Source: Tetraselmis striata (taxonomy: Eukaryota; Chlorophyta; Chlorodendrophyceae; Chlorodendrales; Chlorodendraceae). From it: a stretch of 64,000 bases of DNA. Below the pieces are notes generated by a model. The model saw only the letters and a program-made list of their open reading frames with translations. It was not told where the DNA came from and did not search any database. The position numbers and the translations under genes are program-made. How positions within the stretch are numbered: position 1 is the first letter of the stretch; the number at the start of each line of letters is the position of its first letter. Where the stretch lies: NCBI GenBank assembly GCA_006384855.1, contig VCJN01000965.1:186001-250000 (forward strand). The letters run 5' to 3'. Positions 47,420-57,527 of the stretch are shown here, in pieces.

Positions 47420-48864
47420 CAGGGTTGGGCTGCAGTCCACTTTTGAATACTGCGGGCTGCAGTGCAGCCTGCAGTACTGCAGCCTGCAGTGCAGCCTGCA
47501 GTTAAGGCTGCAGTCAACGGGCTGCAGTACTGCAGGCTGCAGTGCAGGCTGCAGTAGCACTGCATTTGCTGATTTTAGGGAAGGGAAGGGCGGGACAGTG
47601 AAGGGCAAAGGGGCTGCCATGGCGGATGCAGAGGGGCAGCAATCGTGGTGGAAGTTGTAATACATCATTAAATTGCCTACAGAGGGGAAAAGCCTACTGT
47701 GTGTACATTTGTGTGTGTCCAACGATGATGCTGTCCCCACGCATGCATAGTGAAACATGCGTAAAAAAGCATGATGGCATAAAAACCCTCTAATCCCCCG
47801 CCTCCTCATCCGCTGGCGCTGCCTCCTCATACTGCTCCAGCATGGACTCCGCCGCTTCCCATTGAATGCGGCTGGCCTCCCCCTCGCCCTCTCCATCAAG
47901 GACTTGGCTGGCCAGCCAATCCTCCCCGCATGGCTTGAGTAGATCCGCCGCCACGGCGCTGAAAGCAGCCTCCCCGTAGTACGACGCCAGTAGCTCCTTG
48001 ACCTTGGCATCCAAATCCAGATTCTTCTGAATAAAGACGCAGGCACCCATGTTATCCAGGTTCATTATATTTCTTAAGTGCATGGTGACAAGGCGTGGGG
48101 GCTCTCGTGGGGCAGTGAACCGTGTAGGCCGCCCGTGTCGGCTAAGTGGCACAGCCAACAACACAGGACGTTCGACTTCCTACTCTCGTCGAGCGGTAGG
48201 CTAGTGTCATGCGGCACGAAAAAAGACCAGACGGCACGGTTGTTCTCGCGCTGGGTGCCGTCCCAGCAGCCGGCGGCGGCTTTGCTGAGGATAGACAGGG
48301 GGGGAGGGCACTGGGGTTCATGCCTAAGAGTGGGTCATCTTCGTCGTTGTCGTTGAGAATATCGTCGGCTTGCATCCCAAGTGGTGTCTGTGCCACTCGT
48401 GCTGACCTGTTGGCTGCAGTGCTGGCCGCTGCGGCGCCGGTGCTGTCTGCTGCCATCGCCTCGTCCGCCATCGCTGCTGCGCCTTGCTCCGCGGCAGACT
48501 GGTACCCCTCCATGTAATTGACGAAGAGTGACGAGAGGAGGATGAGCACGGTGAGCGTAAAGTGAGGATAGGTTCGGCTGGTGTGTGTGGTCTACTGGTA
48601 TGTGCCCCGATGTGGCGACGTGTGATGGTACTGTACAAGCGAGTACGGTGCTATCCGCGGCGCTCGGACCGCCGGAACTGTCATCATATGGCTTGTTATC
48701 ATTGGCGGGCGCCATCCAAACGCTATCCAGGGATATTTGGGGCTGTTTGGGTTACTGCACTGCAGTCCCTTTTCGGGAAGTACTGCAGGCTGCAGTGCAG
48801 TAGGCTAACTGCAGGCTGCGGTTTCTGCAGTCTGCAGTGCACTCGATACTGCAGCCCAACCCTG
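47420..48864. mobile_element. Compact hAT-type element with perfect 8-bp target duplication
   Basis: The ends CAGGGTTGGGCTGCAGT (47420-47436) and its exact inverse (48848-48864) are flanked by identical octamers GTCGCTAC (47412-47419 and 48865-48872). Both subterminal regions are packed with CTGCAG/GGCTGCAGTGCAG motifs (47440-47560 and 48765-48850). The element is 1445 bp, too short for a full hAT transposase, and encodes a minus-strand finger-containing ORF. The perfect target duplication indicates recent insertion. Confidence 0.9.
47790..48715 (-). CDS. Possible BED-type finger protein carried by the compact hAT element
   Basis: The start MAPANDNKPYDDSSGGPSA lies about 150 bp inside the right terminus. 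Further downstream, one frame (about 48110-48250) reads AVWSFFVPHDTSLPL, then VLCCWLCHLADTGGLHG and SLPHESPHAL, which gives C-x2-C with a later H-x3-H as in BED fingers. An acidic C-terminal segment (47790-48080) contains DLDAKVKELLASYYGEA and ends at 47790. The pieces lie in different frames, so introns or damage must be assumed, and the joins are not resolved. No catalytic DDE/hAT core is present. Confidence 0.45.
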
Positions 48865-48914
48865 GTCGCTACCGCCTGTGATTTTAAGGATTAGCAGATT
48901 TCTTTTCTCCGAGT

Positions 48915-48952
48915 TGGCCTACCTACATGTTTCGTCAAAGGTAGGTAGGCCA
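48915..48952. other. Perfect 12-bp hairpin
   Basis: TGGCCTACCTAC (48915-48926) and GTAGGTAGGCCA (48941-48952) are exact inverse complements around a 14-nt loop. The hairpin lies 43 bp outside the right target duplication of the compact hAT element. Function is unknown. Confidence 0.8.
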
Positions 48953-49439
48953 GGGAGATTAGCCGAGAATAGCGCAGACTTAGTTACGCGAAAAAGGGCG
49001 GGGGACTGACGGCAACAGAGAGCCACGCAACAGGGAGGGCGGGCGGGTGTTGCTGGCAGGAGGCCAGCACAAAACTGGGAGTTGTCCATCTAGCGGACGA
49101 TGATGGTCTTTTTATAAGATTCGACGGGTACTGGGCTGACCGATGTTTTCGCCGAGGGCAGCACGCAAAGTGCCGTACTTGGGCAAGTCGGTGCGAAAGC
49201 ACCAAGACTGCCCGGTGGCGGGCGTGCATTGAAGCTATATGTGGCCGCCACGTCAAATTGGCGTGGCGCAGAGGCCGCGGGCAGCCGGTGTTGACACCCG
49301 CATACCCTTAGGGTTCAGGGAGGGACAGAAAACCCCAAGAACACCGCTCTAAACATTTTAAAGGGAGGTGGGCAAGAGAGGTTAGCCACCTCGGTATTAA
49401 AGACTACGGAGGGGATGGGCAGCGCCCGACGGAGTGGGG

Positions 49440-50744
49440 GCGCTGCCGAGAAGGCTGCGAAGGACCACCGTCGGAGAGAGCCAGCCGAACAGAAGCGCGG
49501 CGGCGCGGGTAGGGGGCGTAGTCGGGTCGATGTAGTTGTTGATTACCGCAGAATTGCGGCCCCATCCGCCCTAGTGGCGGATTTTGTCCATGGGTACGCC
49601 GGCTACGTTTGCGCCCGACGTTGCGCCCTTTCGTAAGGAGTGCGAGGTCCACACGAAGCCTTCTGGGTGGGTGGGTGGGGGGGGGGGGGGGTCGATTGAT
49701 GCGGCTGACGGCCCGCTTGAGCCTTGAGCCAGTCGCCGAGGGTAGCCGCGTTCCACGTAAGGGGTGGGGTAGCACCATCGCGCCGGGGAGCGCCTATAAT
49801 CGGGCAGGTTGCTTGGAGGAGGGGGATGCTCAGCTCGCCGCGTCGCGTTACTTGACGAAGCGGCGCTGAAGGGCTGTCAAAGTCGGCACGGCGGCAGCAG
49901 AGTTTCGAAGTAGTAGGGGCTTGAGCCCGTCTCGACGCTTGCGATGTCCCGTCTTCTCGCGGTTGACGAAGAAGGTGATGCTGTGGGCGTCGACGTCCAT
50001 GTCGCGGAGTCGGCAGGAGACGCTAGACTCACAACGGGAGTAAAACATGAACGTCGAACGTATCGCTGCGCCGCCGCAAAGGATATTGCCGTAGTCGGTG
50101 TTAGTCGTAGGAAGGGCAGCAAGGTCGTCGAGGATGTCGGTGATGACGTCGCACGGTGAGGGGGCGCGCCGAAGGTCCTCGCTGGGCTTGAGCTTACGGA
50201 TTTGAAGCGTGCGCTTCATGTCGGTGATGGCTGGACTGGTATACTTGGTATACTGGTATAACCGGCGGGGTGTCATCCCGACCGTTGTGGCGCAGGAAGA
50301 TGTTGATTACATAGAGGTAGGGTTGCAAAGAGCGGGCGCGCCGATGGTGCCGCGCTCCGCAATTCATGCGAGGGTAGCGGACGCACGTTGCCTCGGTGCA
50401 GTCTAGCTATATAGGGGATATGCCTTCCTTGTCGATGCAAGACTCGGCAGAGAGGCGGATCTTGCCCTCTTACTTCGAGTAGGTGCTGGCCGTGAGTGAT
50501 GTGGGTAGGGACGTCGAGCAACTTGGCGCCCCAGTCGTATATGCCGTTCAAAGCTTCGATGCTGCCTCGCATGAGCTCGCTCCATGGGGCCTTTGCCTCG
50601 GCGTCTGCGATGAAGTAGTACGTAGGCGTCTTCGTGGTGCGACGGATAACGCGCCGAAACGCGCCGTACGCCGCTGCAGGGATCGACGATGGAGCTCGCC
50701 GGGTGGTGACGACGGGGCCATGAGTAGCACGAAGTTGATGCCAC
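49440..50744 (-). pseudogene. Tyrosine recombinase (DIRS/Crypton-like), broken
   Basis: The upstream part (49848-50276) contains FMFYSRCESSVSCRLRDMDV, consistent with the first catalytic Arg region, followed by FFVNREKTGHRKRRDG. After a frameshift at a poly-C tract (49676-49692, G on the plus strand) comes TSHSLRKGATSGANVAG, matching the H-x-x-R box. Then MDKIRH, an in-frame TAG, GGWGRNS and NNYIDPT follow, giving the Trp and the nucleophilic Tyr. The catalytic residues are thus recognisable, but the frame is broken at least twice. Upstream sequence to 50744 may be the N-terminal core-binding part. Whether it came from a DIRS retroelement or a Crypton is not decided. Confidence 0.7.
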
Positions 50745-51119
50745 GAGGGCAGGGTACTACAACCGATGATATCGTATCGGGCATAGCGCGAATACTTGGC
50801 CCGTACTCGGGCCGCCCGCGAGAGGCCGTTGCGCGAGCGACGGACAAATAGGGTTAGCGCGGCAGGTCGCCAGGTCGGGGAGTCGGTTTAGACTCGTGAT
50901 GTATAAGGACATAACGAAGACGGAGGGGCTGACTCAAGAGAGAACTAGCCTCCCGGACTGTCTCGTAATTATAATGGCAGTAAATGCAACCCCCCTATAT
51001 CTACCAGTCATCGACGTGACCCGCATCGCATGCACGGGCCGAGGACTAGACGGAGTCAACCAATACATGACGATGCCACCCATCTGTTTGAAGTCCGATG
51101 GGAACCAACCTGACAACTA

Positions 51120-53262
51120 GCCAAGTCCATCATGGATACGGTGTCAGGGCCGCGCCTCTAGGTAAATGCCAGCGCATTTGGACCAGACTCGGAACCCCGG
51201 AGCTCCCCCCCCCCCCCCCCCCCCCCCCCGCGCAACCGGCCGCGTGCCCCCCCTCCCCAAAAACACTTAATAGAAATCAAAGTCGCCACCGTCAACACGG
51301 TCATGGACTCTCTGCCCGCGGGGGAATTCTACTTCAACGTCCTGGACGACCACCAACTAGTGCTTCACAAGCCCAACGGCACAGCCTCCCATGCATACCC
51401 TCGACCGCTGGATAGTCGAACAACTCTACTTTCGCTTCTGCACTAACCGCAGAGACAAGACTTTTGCAACGGAACTCTACGCGCTTATCGGCAGGGCGGG
51501 CACCCTTACGAGTGCCGACGACAAGTCCCAACGCGAAATCCGAAAGAACCTACGGGCCACGGACGACCGCCTCACACTGGAATTCATGACCGCCCTCCAC
51601 GCCTGCACGGAACTTTTCAGTGACCCTCTCAACAAGTCGATCTACCCCTCCCGGTACCAAAGCCTATAACCCGGGGATGCAGTTTTCGACGTGAGGCCCC
51701 TCAACGATGACCCGTACCTGTAGGCTGACACATCCCTCGCCAACCCCGAATACGATGACAAATGCATGTTGAACGCGGTGGAACACGCTCTACGTAGTGT
51801 GCACGCTCCGCGACACGAGTCGACCGCCACCGTGCTCATCCTCATCCCCGAGTGGACACATGTGTGTTACAAGAAAGCCCATCTCCTCAACCACCCCTAC
51901 ATAATGAAATGGTGCGAGCTCCCCGCGGACATGCTAACCAAATTCCGGTCCCTAGACCAACACACCCAACTCGCTCCGGACGTGAACTTTGGCACTAAGT
52001 GGCCGGGGGATTGTACTTGGTGACCTCCGCCCCCTACGTCAAGAACATCAACGCCGTAGATGCCTCAACCATGATGACGGCTGCCCTCCGGGCCCTATAC
52101 CCCGACCGTACCCCCCACTTCCACCTCGACACCACCGAAAGGCCGGTAGGCTCGGAAGCAACCAGTGCCGCAACAACGGGCCCCCACCTTCCTAGACCTC
52201 TCGGCGACTGGCAACTATAATGCCACCCGCAACACCAGAACTTAGTCCGTTGATTACACCAATCCCGTCCATACAACCTCTGGAAAGACGACAAGACCCG
52301 AAACGCTTCACGTACACCGACGGCTCCCGTAGCCACCGCGCCGGGGTTTACAGTTTTACACGATGGGCAATAACAAACTCATCGCAGTGGGAGTGGAGGC
52401 AGACGAAACCCGCCGCACCATCACCATAGCTGAAATGGCCGCCATTTCGGTGGCACTGGAGTCCGAGCTTCCGGAACACATCCTCTTAGACATCGTGGTC
52501 TCCCACTACTTAATAGAACACATGATGTACTCATCTTACGACGCCGCGCACAAAAATACGCGAACATATCGTTCATCAACTCGGACGAGCAGTTGTTGGA
52601 CTCCGAACCATCGTCAAAGCCCAAGTCAAAGCCCACATCAAAGCCAAAGTCAAAGCCCACATCGGGGTCGAAGCCCTGGGTAGGCGACGCTCCGTTACAG
52701 TCAGTCATCAATCGTATTGCCTAAGCATTCCGCAGGACGTATTCGAATATCGAAGGCATATCATATCGAAGGCAATGAGCAAGCCGAAGCCGACACCACT
52801 GCCGGGTAAGTAGCCAACGGCACAATCCCGCCAGACATCACTTTCACCGTAGGCGCAACTCAGTCCCGAGACGGACGAAGACGTGTGGCTGACCCCATGC
52901 CGGGGGGCGCGCCGACCCCCACCCCCACCCCCCACAACCTGAAAACCGCCCTCCGGAAACACGCTAACGCCAATGTAGGCTGCGACGCCACCGACGAGAC
53001 TCTGTACTCCCATCTCACAGACCATGCGTTGGCAACGAGTGGCGCCGGAACTGCCGGACCTTGTCGCCCCCTTGGACAGCACCACATGGGAAAGAATCCA
53101 CATGATGCAATTCATGTGGGGAACACACTCAAGCCAAATGAGACGCAAAGGCCAGCCGTCCTTCACGTGCGGGAAATGCGGAGAACACCTTAGCAACGGC
53201 CACATGGCAGGCAACTGCCCCTCTATGGCCGGCCTCAAGACACACTGTGAGATTCAGACGTG
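51120..53262 (+). mobile_element. Retroelement remnant: methyltransferase-like segment, RNase H, zinc knuckle
   Basis: Segments in shifting plus frames read in a sensible order. First come FYFNVLDDHQLVLHKPNGT and LYFRFCTNRRDKTFATELY (51330-51480), then ELFSDPLN, ANPEYDD and TATVLILIPEWTHVCYK (51600-51870). The latter resembles the PCIF1-WW-type domain that I recall from some algal and dinoflagellate retroelements, though that is from memory. Next is YTDGSRSHRAGVYSF (about 52311-52355) with IAEMAAISVALE, an RNase H signature. Near the end CGKCGEHLSNGHMAGNC (53171-53221) is a zinc-knuckle-like C-terminus. A C run interrupts at 51206-51229. No reverse-transcriptase core is present. Confidence 0.55.
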
Positions 53263-53949
53263 ACATACGGGTGACGAAGCACTACTACTAGCGACTATTA
53301 TTTATCCGTGAAGGCTGCTGCTGGTGGCGGCACGTCCATCCAGTTACGTGCGAGTACATCCGGCGTTATTGCCGGCGGGCGATAAATCCTTTTTGTCATC
53401 ATTCTGGTAGTCGTACTAGCCCGGTGAATTCTTACATGGCACTGACGTATAAGGTACAAGGTTGTCCGTGTAGTACCGGGTAGTACGCGATATATTTATC
53501 AAGCTGGTACCGGGTATCTAGTACGAGCCCGGGCGCGATGACGAGTCGTCTTGTGGATAACTACGACTATTAGTACATGGGGGCGCAAATCGGAGCCGTA
53601 CGTATTTGGTAACACTGGGGAATTTTGTGTACATTATAGCTAGTACTGCTGAACGGGCCTGCCAGCCGTCCGATCAAAGGTCATCAGATGGGCGGTTTGG
53701 CTGCCATGTTTTGCCAAAGAGTGCTCACGTTACATAAATATTCGCGAGGGGGAGGGCGGGGGCAGGCAGCGGTTTGCCGAAGAATGTTTGAATTACAATA
53801 TTCGCGACAGCTGCCGTCGGGGCATGTGGCGGGGGGCGGGGGGGGGGGGGGGGGGGGCGGGCGGGCGTGGTCCCCCCGCCCCCCCCCCCCCCCCCGCCAC
53901 CCGCCGCTCCCGCTGGGGGAGTGAGGGGAGGGGGGTAAGGGGGCGGGGG
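53263..53949. other. Intergenic with adjoining poly-G and poly-C runs
   Basis: No gene is supported. A G run (about 53835-53857) is followed after some 20 bases by a C run (about 53876-53895). The two could pair as a hairpin. Confidence 0.5.
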
Positions 53950-54679
53950 CTACTGCTTGTTCTTGTTCTTGCGTGCCCGGGGGACCCTCCGCTTCGACGA
54001 TCTCGCTGCCTCCGCCTCCGCCTCCGGCTCCGCCTCCGCCTGCGCCTCCGACTCCGCCTCCGACTCCGCGACCGTCAGTTTCTTACCTCGGCGCTTCTTC
54101 ACTGGCCTGTTCCGCTTCTTGTCATCCGTCAGTGTCTTCACCACCTCGGGAGGCTGTGCCGTCGACGACGCCGCCATGAGCTTCCTTACCTTGGCGTCGG
54201 GACGCCCCCTGTGCCGAGACGCCCACAACAAGCCACAATCGTTTCGCCTTTAAGCGGCTGAGGATGCGGCCTCCTCGGCACCACGAGTTGCGCCGCTGGC
54301 ACTGTGGAAGCCTTGGCGTTGAGGTGGGCCTTACGGCGCTCCCGGACGAACCTGCGCGCGGCACAAGTTAGCCACGAGCGGGTGCGTGCTAATGTGGAGG
54401 GTGGAGTGTTTTGTTGCGCGCCCACCTTGTCACGCGTTTCCTCATGTCTTTCTCGTCCTCCTCGATGCCGGCGGCGCGGACACACGAGACAACAAGGCTC
54501 GCCGCCCACTTTTGCCCGGGGGGCGAGGTCTGCCATGGCGCTGTGAGCGGTGAAGGGGCGGGGGGGGGGGGGGGGGCGGCCGAGGTGGAGAAACTAACAC
54601 CTAGTCGACGACCGCCTTCCGCAGCAGTCAACGACACATCGGAGGCGAGGAGCAGCGCGCCACTACTATTTATATGCAC
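53950..54679 (-). CDS. Small nuclear-type protein with acidic repeats and basic tail, several exons
   Basis: A clear junction joins an exon ending IEEDEKDMRKRVT-R (donor near 54424) to one starting FVRERRKAHLNAKAST (acceptor CGCGCAG near 54355), with matching phase. The last frame (to 53950) reads PPEVVKTLTDDKKRNRPVKK, an alternating ESEAESEAQAEAEPEAEAEA stretch and the basic end RRVPRARKNKNKQ. An upstream exon near 54610-54670 is likely, and the intron after it holds a C run on the sense strand. The composition suggests a nuclear, nucleic-acid-associated protein, but no domain is recognised. The junction before the last exon does not close in phase, so the model is incomplete. Confidence 0.5.
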
Positions 54680-55190
54680 GTATTGTCAAGAGCTAGTCGG
54701 TGCGGCATTGTGTCGGTGTAATTTCGCAATGTTTATTGTTGAAGTAGCACGGCGTAATGAACACGCGGTTTCACCGAGTGAATCCGGGATAATATGTGCG
54801 GTAGGGCGCGCGTATATGTGCGCGACGAATGTGTGCGCGCAGCGTTGTGCGGCGGTGTGCGGCGGTGTGCGGCGGTGTGCACCGATGTTAATATAGTGTG
54901 AATATTATATCGGCCGTAGACGATCGGGTCTTGCAGCACCGCCCGTGCTTGTAAATAAGCGACAATGGATCACGTCATGCTCCGGTTGTACTCCTACACT
55001 TCCTCCACTTTGGCGGGTGGGGGGGGGGCGGGGGGGGGGGGGGGTCCTGTCCTTATTACTTGCATCGGTGGACGTGCTGGATATGGAGGTCACCGGCGGG
55101 CACATCGCGTGGTTTCGGAGCAGTTCATTCGCGCCTCCTCGTCTTGTTTGCAATCGTCGCCCTAATCCAATGCAGGGTGAGTAGCGGGAC

Positions 55191-55222
<32 letters not shown>

Positions 55223-56179
55223 GGGTTTATGTAAACAAATATCTAGCCGTGCATGCGCCGCAATCGGTACCCATTGAGCGGGGTATGTGACAGTGGTTTC
55301 GGAGCAGTGCAAGCATTCCGTGCGTGTGCACAAGCACGTACGACTGGGAATGAGGCGGGGGTTGCGGATGGAGTGCATTGGCGGTGCATAGAATAGCGTG
55401 TTCCTGGGGTTTTGGCTGCATCAGACGCCGTATTCCCATCCATCCGGCACGGAATGTCCGGTTTTCACACATTTGTGTGTTAATATAGTGTGAATATTAC
55501 GCGTCTTCTACGCCGGGTGGATGGGCATCCGGCGTCCGAAACCCTAAAAACCGCCATTACTTAATAGGAACCTAGCACAGCCAGGCTTATATGCCCGCTT
55601 TGCCGATCAACTTCTACGCACTTTCCGTCCCTCAACCGCCGGACATGGGGGTTAAGCCGCCAGCCTCGGCAGTTGCTTAGCCATACTTGGCATCCCGTAC
55701 CGTGTCCATGGCTTCGCAGCTCTGCCGCCGGCACACGCCGAGTCCGGGGCTTGCTGCCGCGGGGTTGCGCACGCATGCACGCACAGTAATACGTCGCCGA
55801 CGCCGCCACGCTTACTTCCACCACCTTCGCCAGCCGCAGCTTCGCACGCCGTTCCGCCGACATACGAAACGCACGAATCCCCCCCCCCCCCCCCCCCCCC
55901 CCCCGCGTCCCCGCGTCATGTATGATATATTCGAGGCGACTATGCGGGGCGCAGCACACGCCGCGGCGTGGGTCGGCGGAGCGGCAGGCGGCGGGAGCCC
56001 TAATGGCCGGGCAGTATCGACACCCACACAGGCACCGCCGCTCACCTCCGACGCGGATGAACCGCCTCCCAAAGTAAATATGCCGGTTGGTGGTAAGCCC
56101 AGCAGGCGTGGGGTGCCGGCGCCGGTACTCGTGCGACGGAGCTGTCGCGTCAGGAACCGCACCGCATGTGGAGCAACAC
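54680..56179. other. Gene-poor stretch with C/G runs and repeated motifs
   Basis: TTAATATAGTGTGAATATTA occurs at about 54888-54907 and 55480-55499. GTGTGCGGCG is repeated near 54848-54882. TGGTTTCGGAGCAG occurs near 55111 and 55292. C runs lie at 55198-55222 and 55880-55904, and a G run at 55031-55044. Long frames on both strands (for example 55561-56250) are Gly/Pro/Arg-rich and not supported. Confidence 0.45.
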
Positions 56180-56783
56180 ATGGCGGTGCCGGCCCCACCT
56201 ATGTCTAGGGCCACCTCCTCACAACACCCCGCCACGACGGCGTCGGCCACCGCCGACGGCGCCGTTGCGGGGGGGGACGCCCTGCCAGGCGACGATGATG
56301 CGCTTGGTGCGCCGCGTCAGGAGGCGGAGGAGGCCGTGGTCGAGGCGACTGATCGGGCTGAGGGGGTTGTTGAGGCGATCGAGGCTGCGCTCGCGCCACC
56401 CGCCCCGCAGCCACCTGCGGGACATGCCGACTTGCTCGTCGCCATGTTGACCGGAGCACTACGAGCAGTGGCGGGAGGCGGCCACATGCACTATCATGTG
56501 CGTGGACTGCGGCCAACGGACGGACTGGGAGTGTTGCTGCGACGGCACCCCGGCTTTGTGCGGCCCCAAGTACCCATGCATGGCGACCCATCAGCGGGCA
56601 GTCCCCTGCCCGACCACGGCCACGGTGAGGGCGGAGTTCCGCCATGTCAGGGACGCGTTCCACGACGCGACTCGCGCCGCCGTGTGCGAGGCTTCCGAGA
56701 AGGCACGCGCGGCTGGTGGGGTGCGCAGGGTGAGGCGGCGGACGGCCCAGGAGATGAAGGAGAGCGAGACATGCCGTCAGTGA
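56180..56783 (+). CDS. Cys-rich protein with acidic/Ala-rich N-terminus; one frame break
   Basis: The N-terminal frame starts MAVPAPPMSRATSS and runs through a helical acidic stretch (EEAVVEATDRAEGVVEAIEA) to about 56450. One frame over, EHYEQWREAATCTIMCVDCG leads into a compact Cys-rich module (C-x2-C, then ECCCDG, CGPKYPC and VPC). A charged helix ending MKESETCRQ and a stop at 56783 follow. The two halves read as one protein if a single-base shift occurs near 56455. No splice sites explain it, so this is a pseudogene or contains a sequencing indel. The Cys spacing suggests zinc binding, but the family is unknown. Confidence 0.5.
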
Positions 56784-56827
56784 GGTCGGGCGCAATGTCA
56801 TTGGGTGGGGCACACGGACGTGTAACA

Positions 56828-57527
56828 CTTGCACTTTGCGCGTACTGCTGGGTTACATCCAGGCGGTGTCACACTATGCAGCCGGAAAGGCTGCGTTGCT
56901 ACTGCAAACGATGCTACGCCTCACTCGGTAGCAACCGCTGCCCCGCCTATCCCACAGCCGCTGCCCCCCCCCCCCCCCCCCCCCCGCGGGATCCCCGCCA
57001 TCAACAGCTTGCACTTGCACTTTGCGCGTACTGCTGGGTTACATCCAGGCGGTGTCACACTATGCAACCGGAAAGGCTGCGTTGCTACTGCAAACGATGC
57101 TACGCCTCACTCGGTAGCAACCGCTGCCCCGCCTATCCCACAGCCGCTGCCCCCCCCCCCCCCCCCCCTCACGCACCGTCCTGCGACCTCGCGTGGATCC
57201 CCGCCACCAGCAGCTTGCACTTGCACTTTGCGCGTACTGCTGGGTTACATCCAGGCGGCGTCACACTATGCAACCGGAAAGGCTGCGTTGCTACTGCAAA
57301 CGATGCGACGCCTCACTCTGTAGCAACCGCTGCCGCGCCTATCCCACAGCCGCTGCCCCCCCCCCCCCCCCCCCGCGGGATCCCCGCCATCAGCAGCTTG
57401 CACTTGCACTTTGCGCGTACTGCTAGGTTACATCCAGGCGGCGTCACACCGGAAAGGCTGCGTTGCTACTGCAAACGATGCTACGCCTCACTCGGTAGCA
57501 ACCGCTGCCCCGCCCATCCCACTTGCG
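56828..57527. repeat. Four tandem ~185-bp units, three with a C run
   Basis: Units begin at about 56828, 57014, 57220 and 57403 (spacing 186, 206 and 183). Each starts CTTGCACTTTGCGCGTACTG and includes GGAAAGGCTGCGTTGCTACTG. The first three end in a C run of about 18-20 nt followed by GGATCCCCGCCA (unit 2 has a 20-bp insertion). Each unit also contains a GT donor-like CTCGGTAGC (CTCTGTAGC in one) and an acceptor-like CAACAG or CAGCAG. The whole looks like a duplicated exon-intron module. Confidence 0.85.

Noticed and set aside
47440-47560. CTGCAG-rich stretch as a separate satellite
   Set aside because: It is mirrored at the other end of the 47420-48864 element and is best read as its subterminal region.
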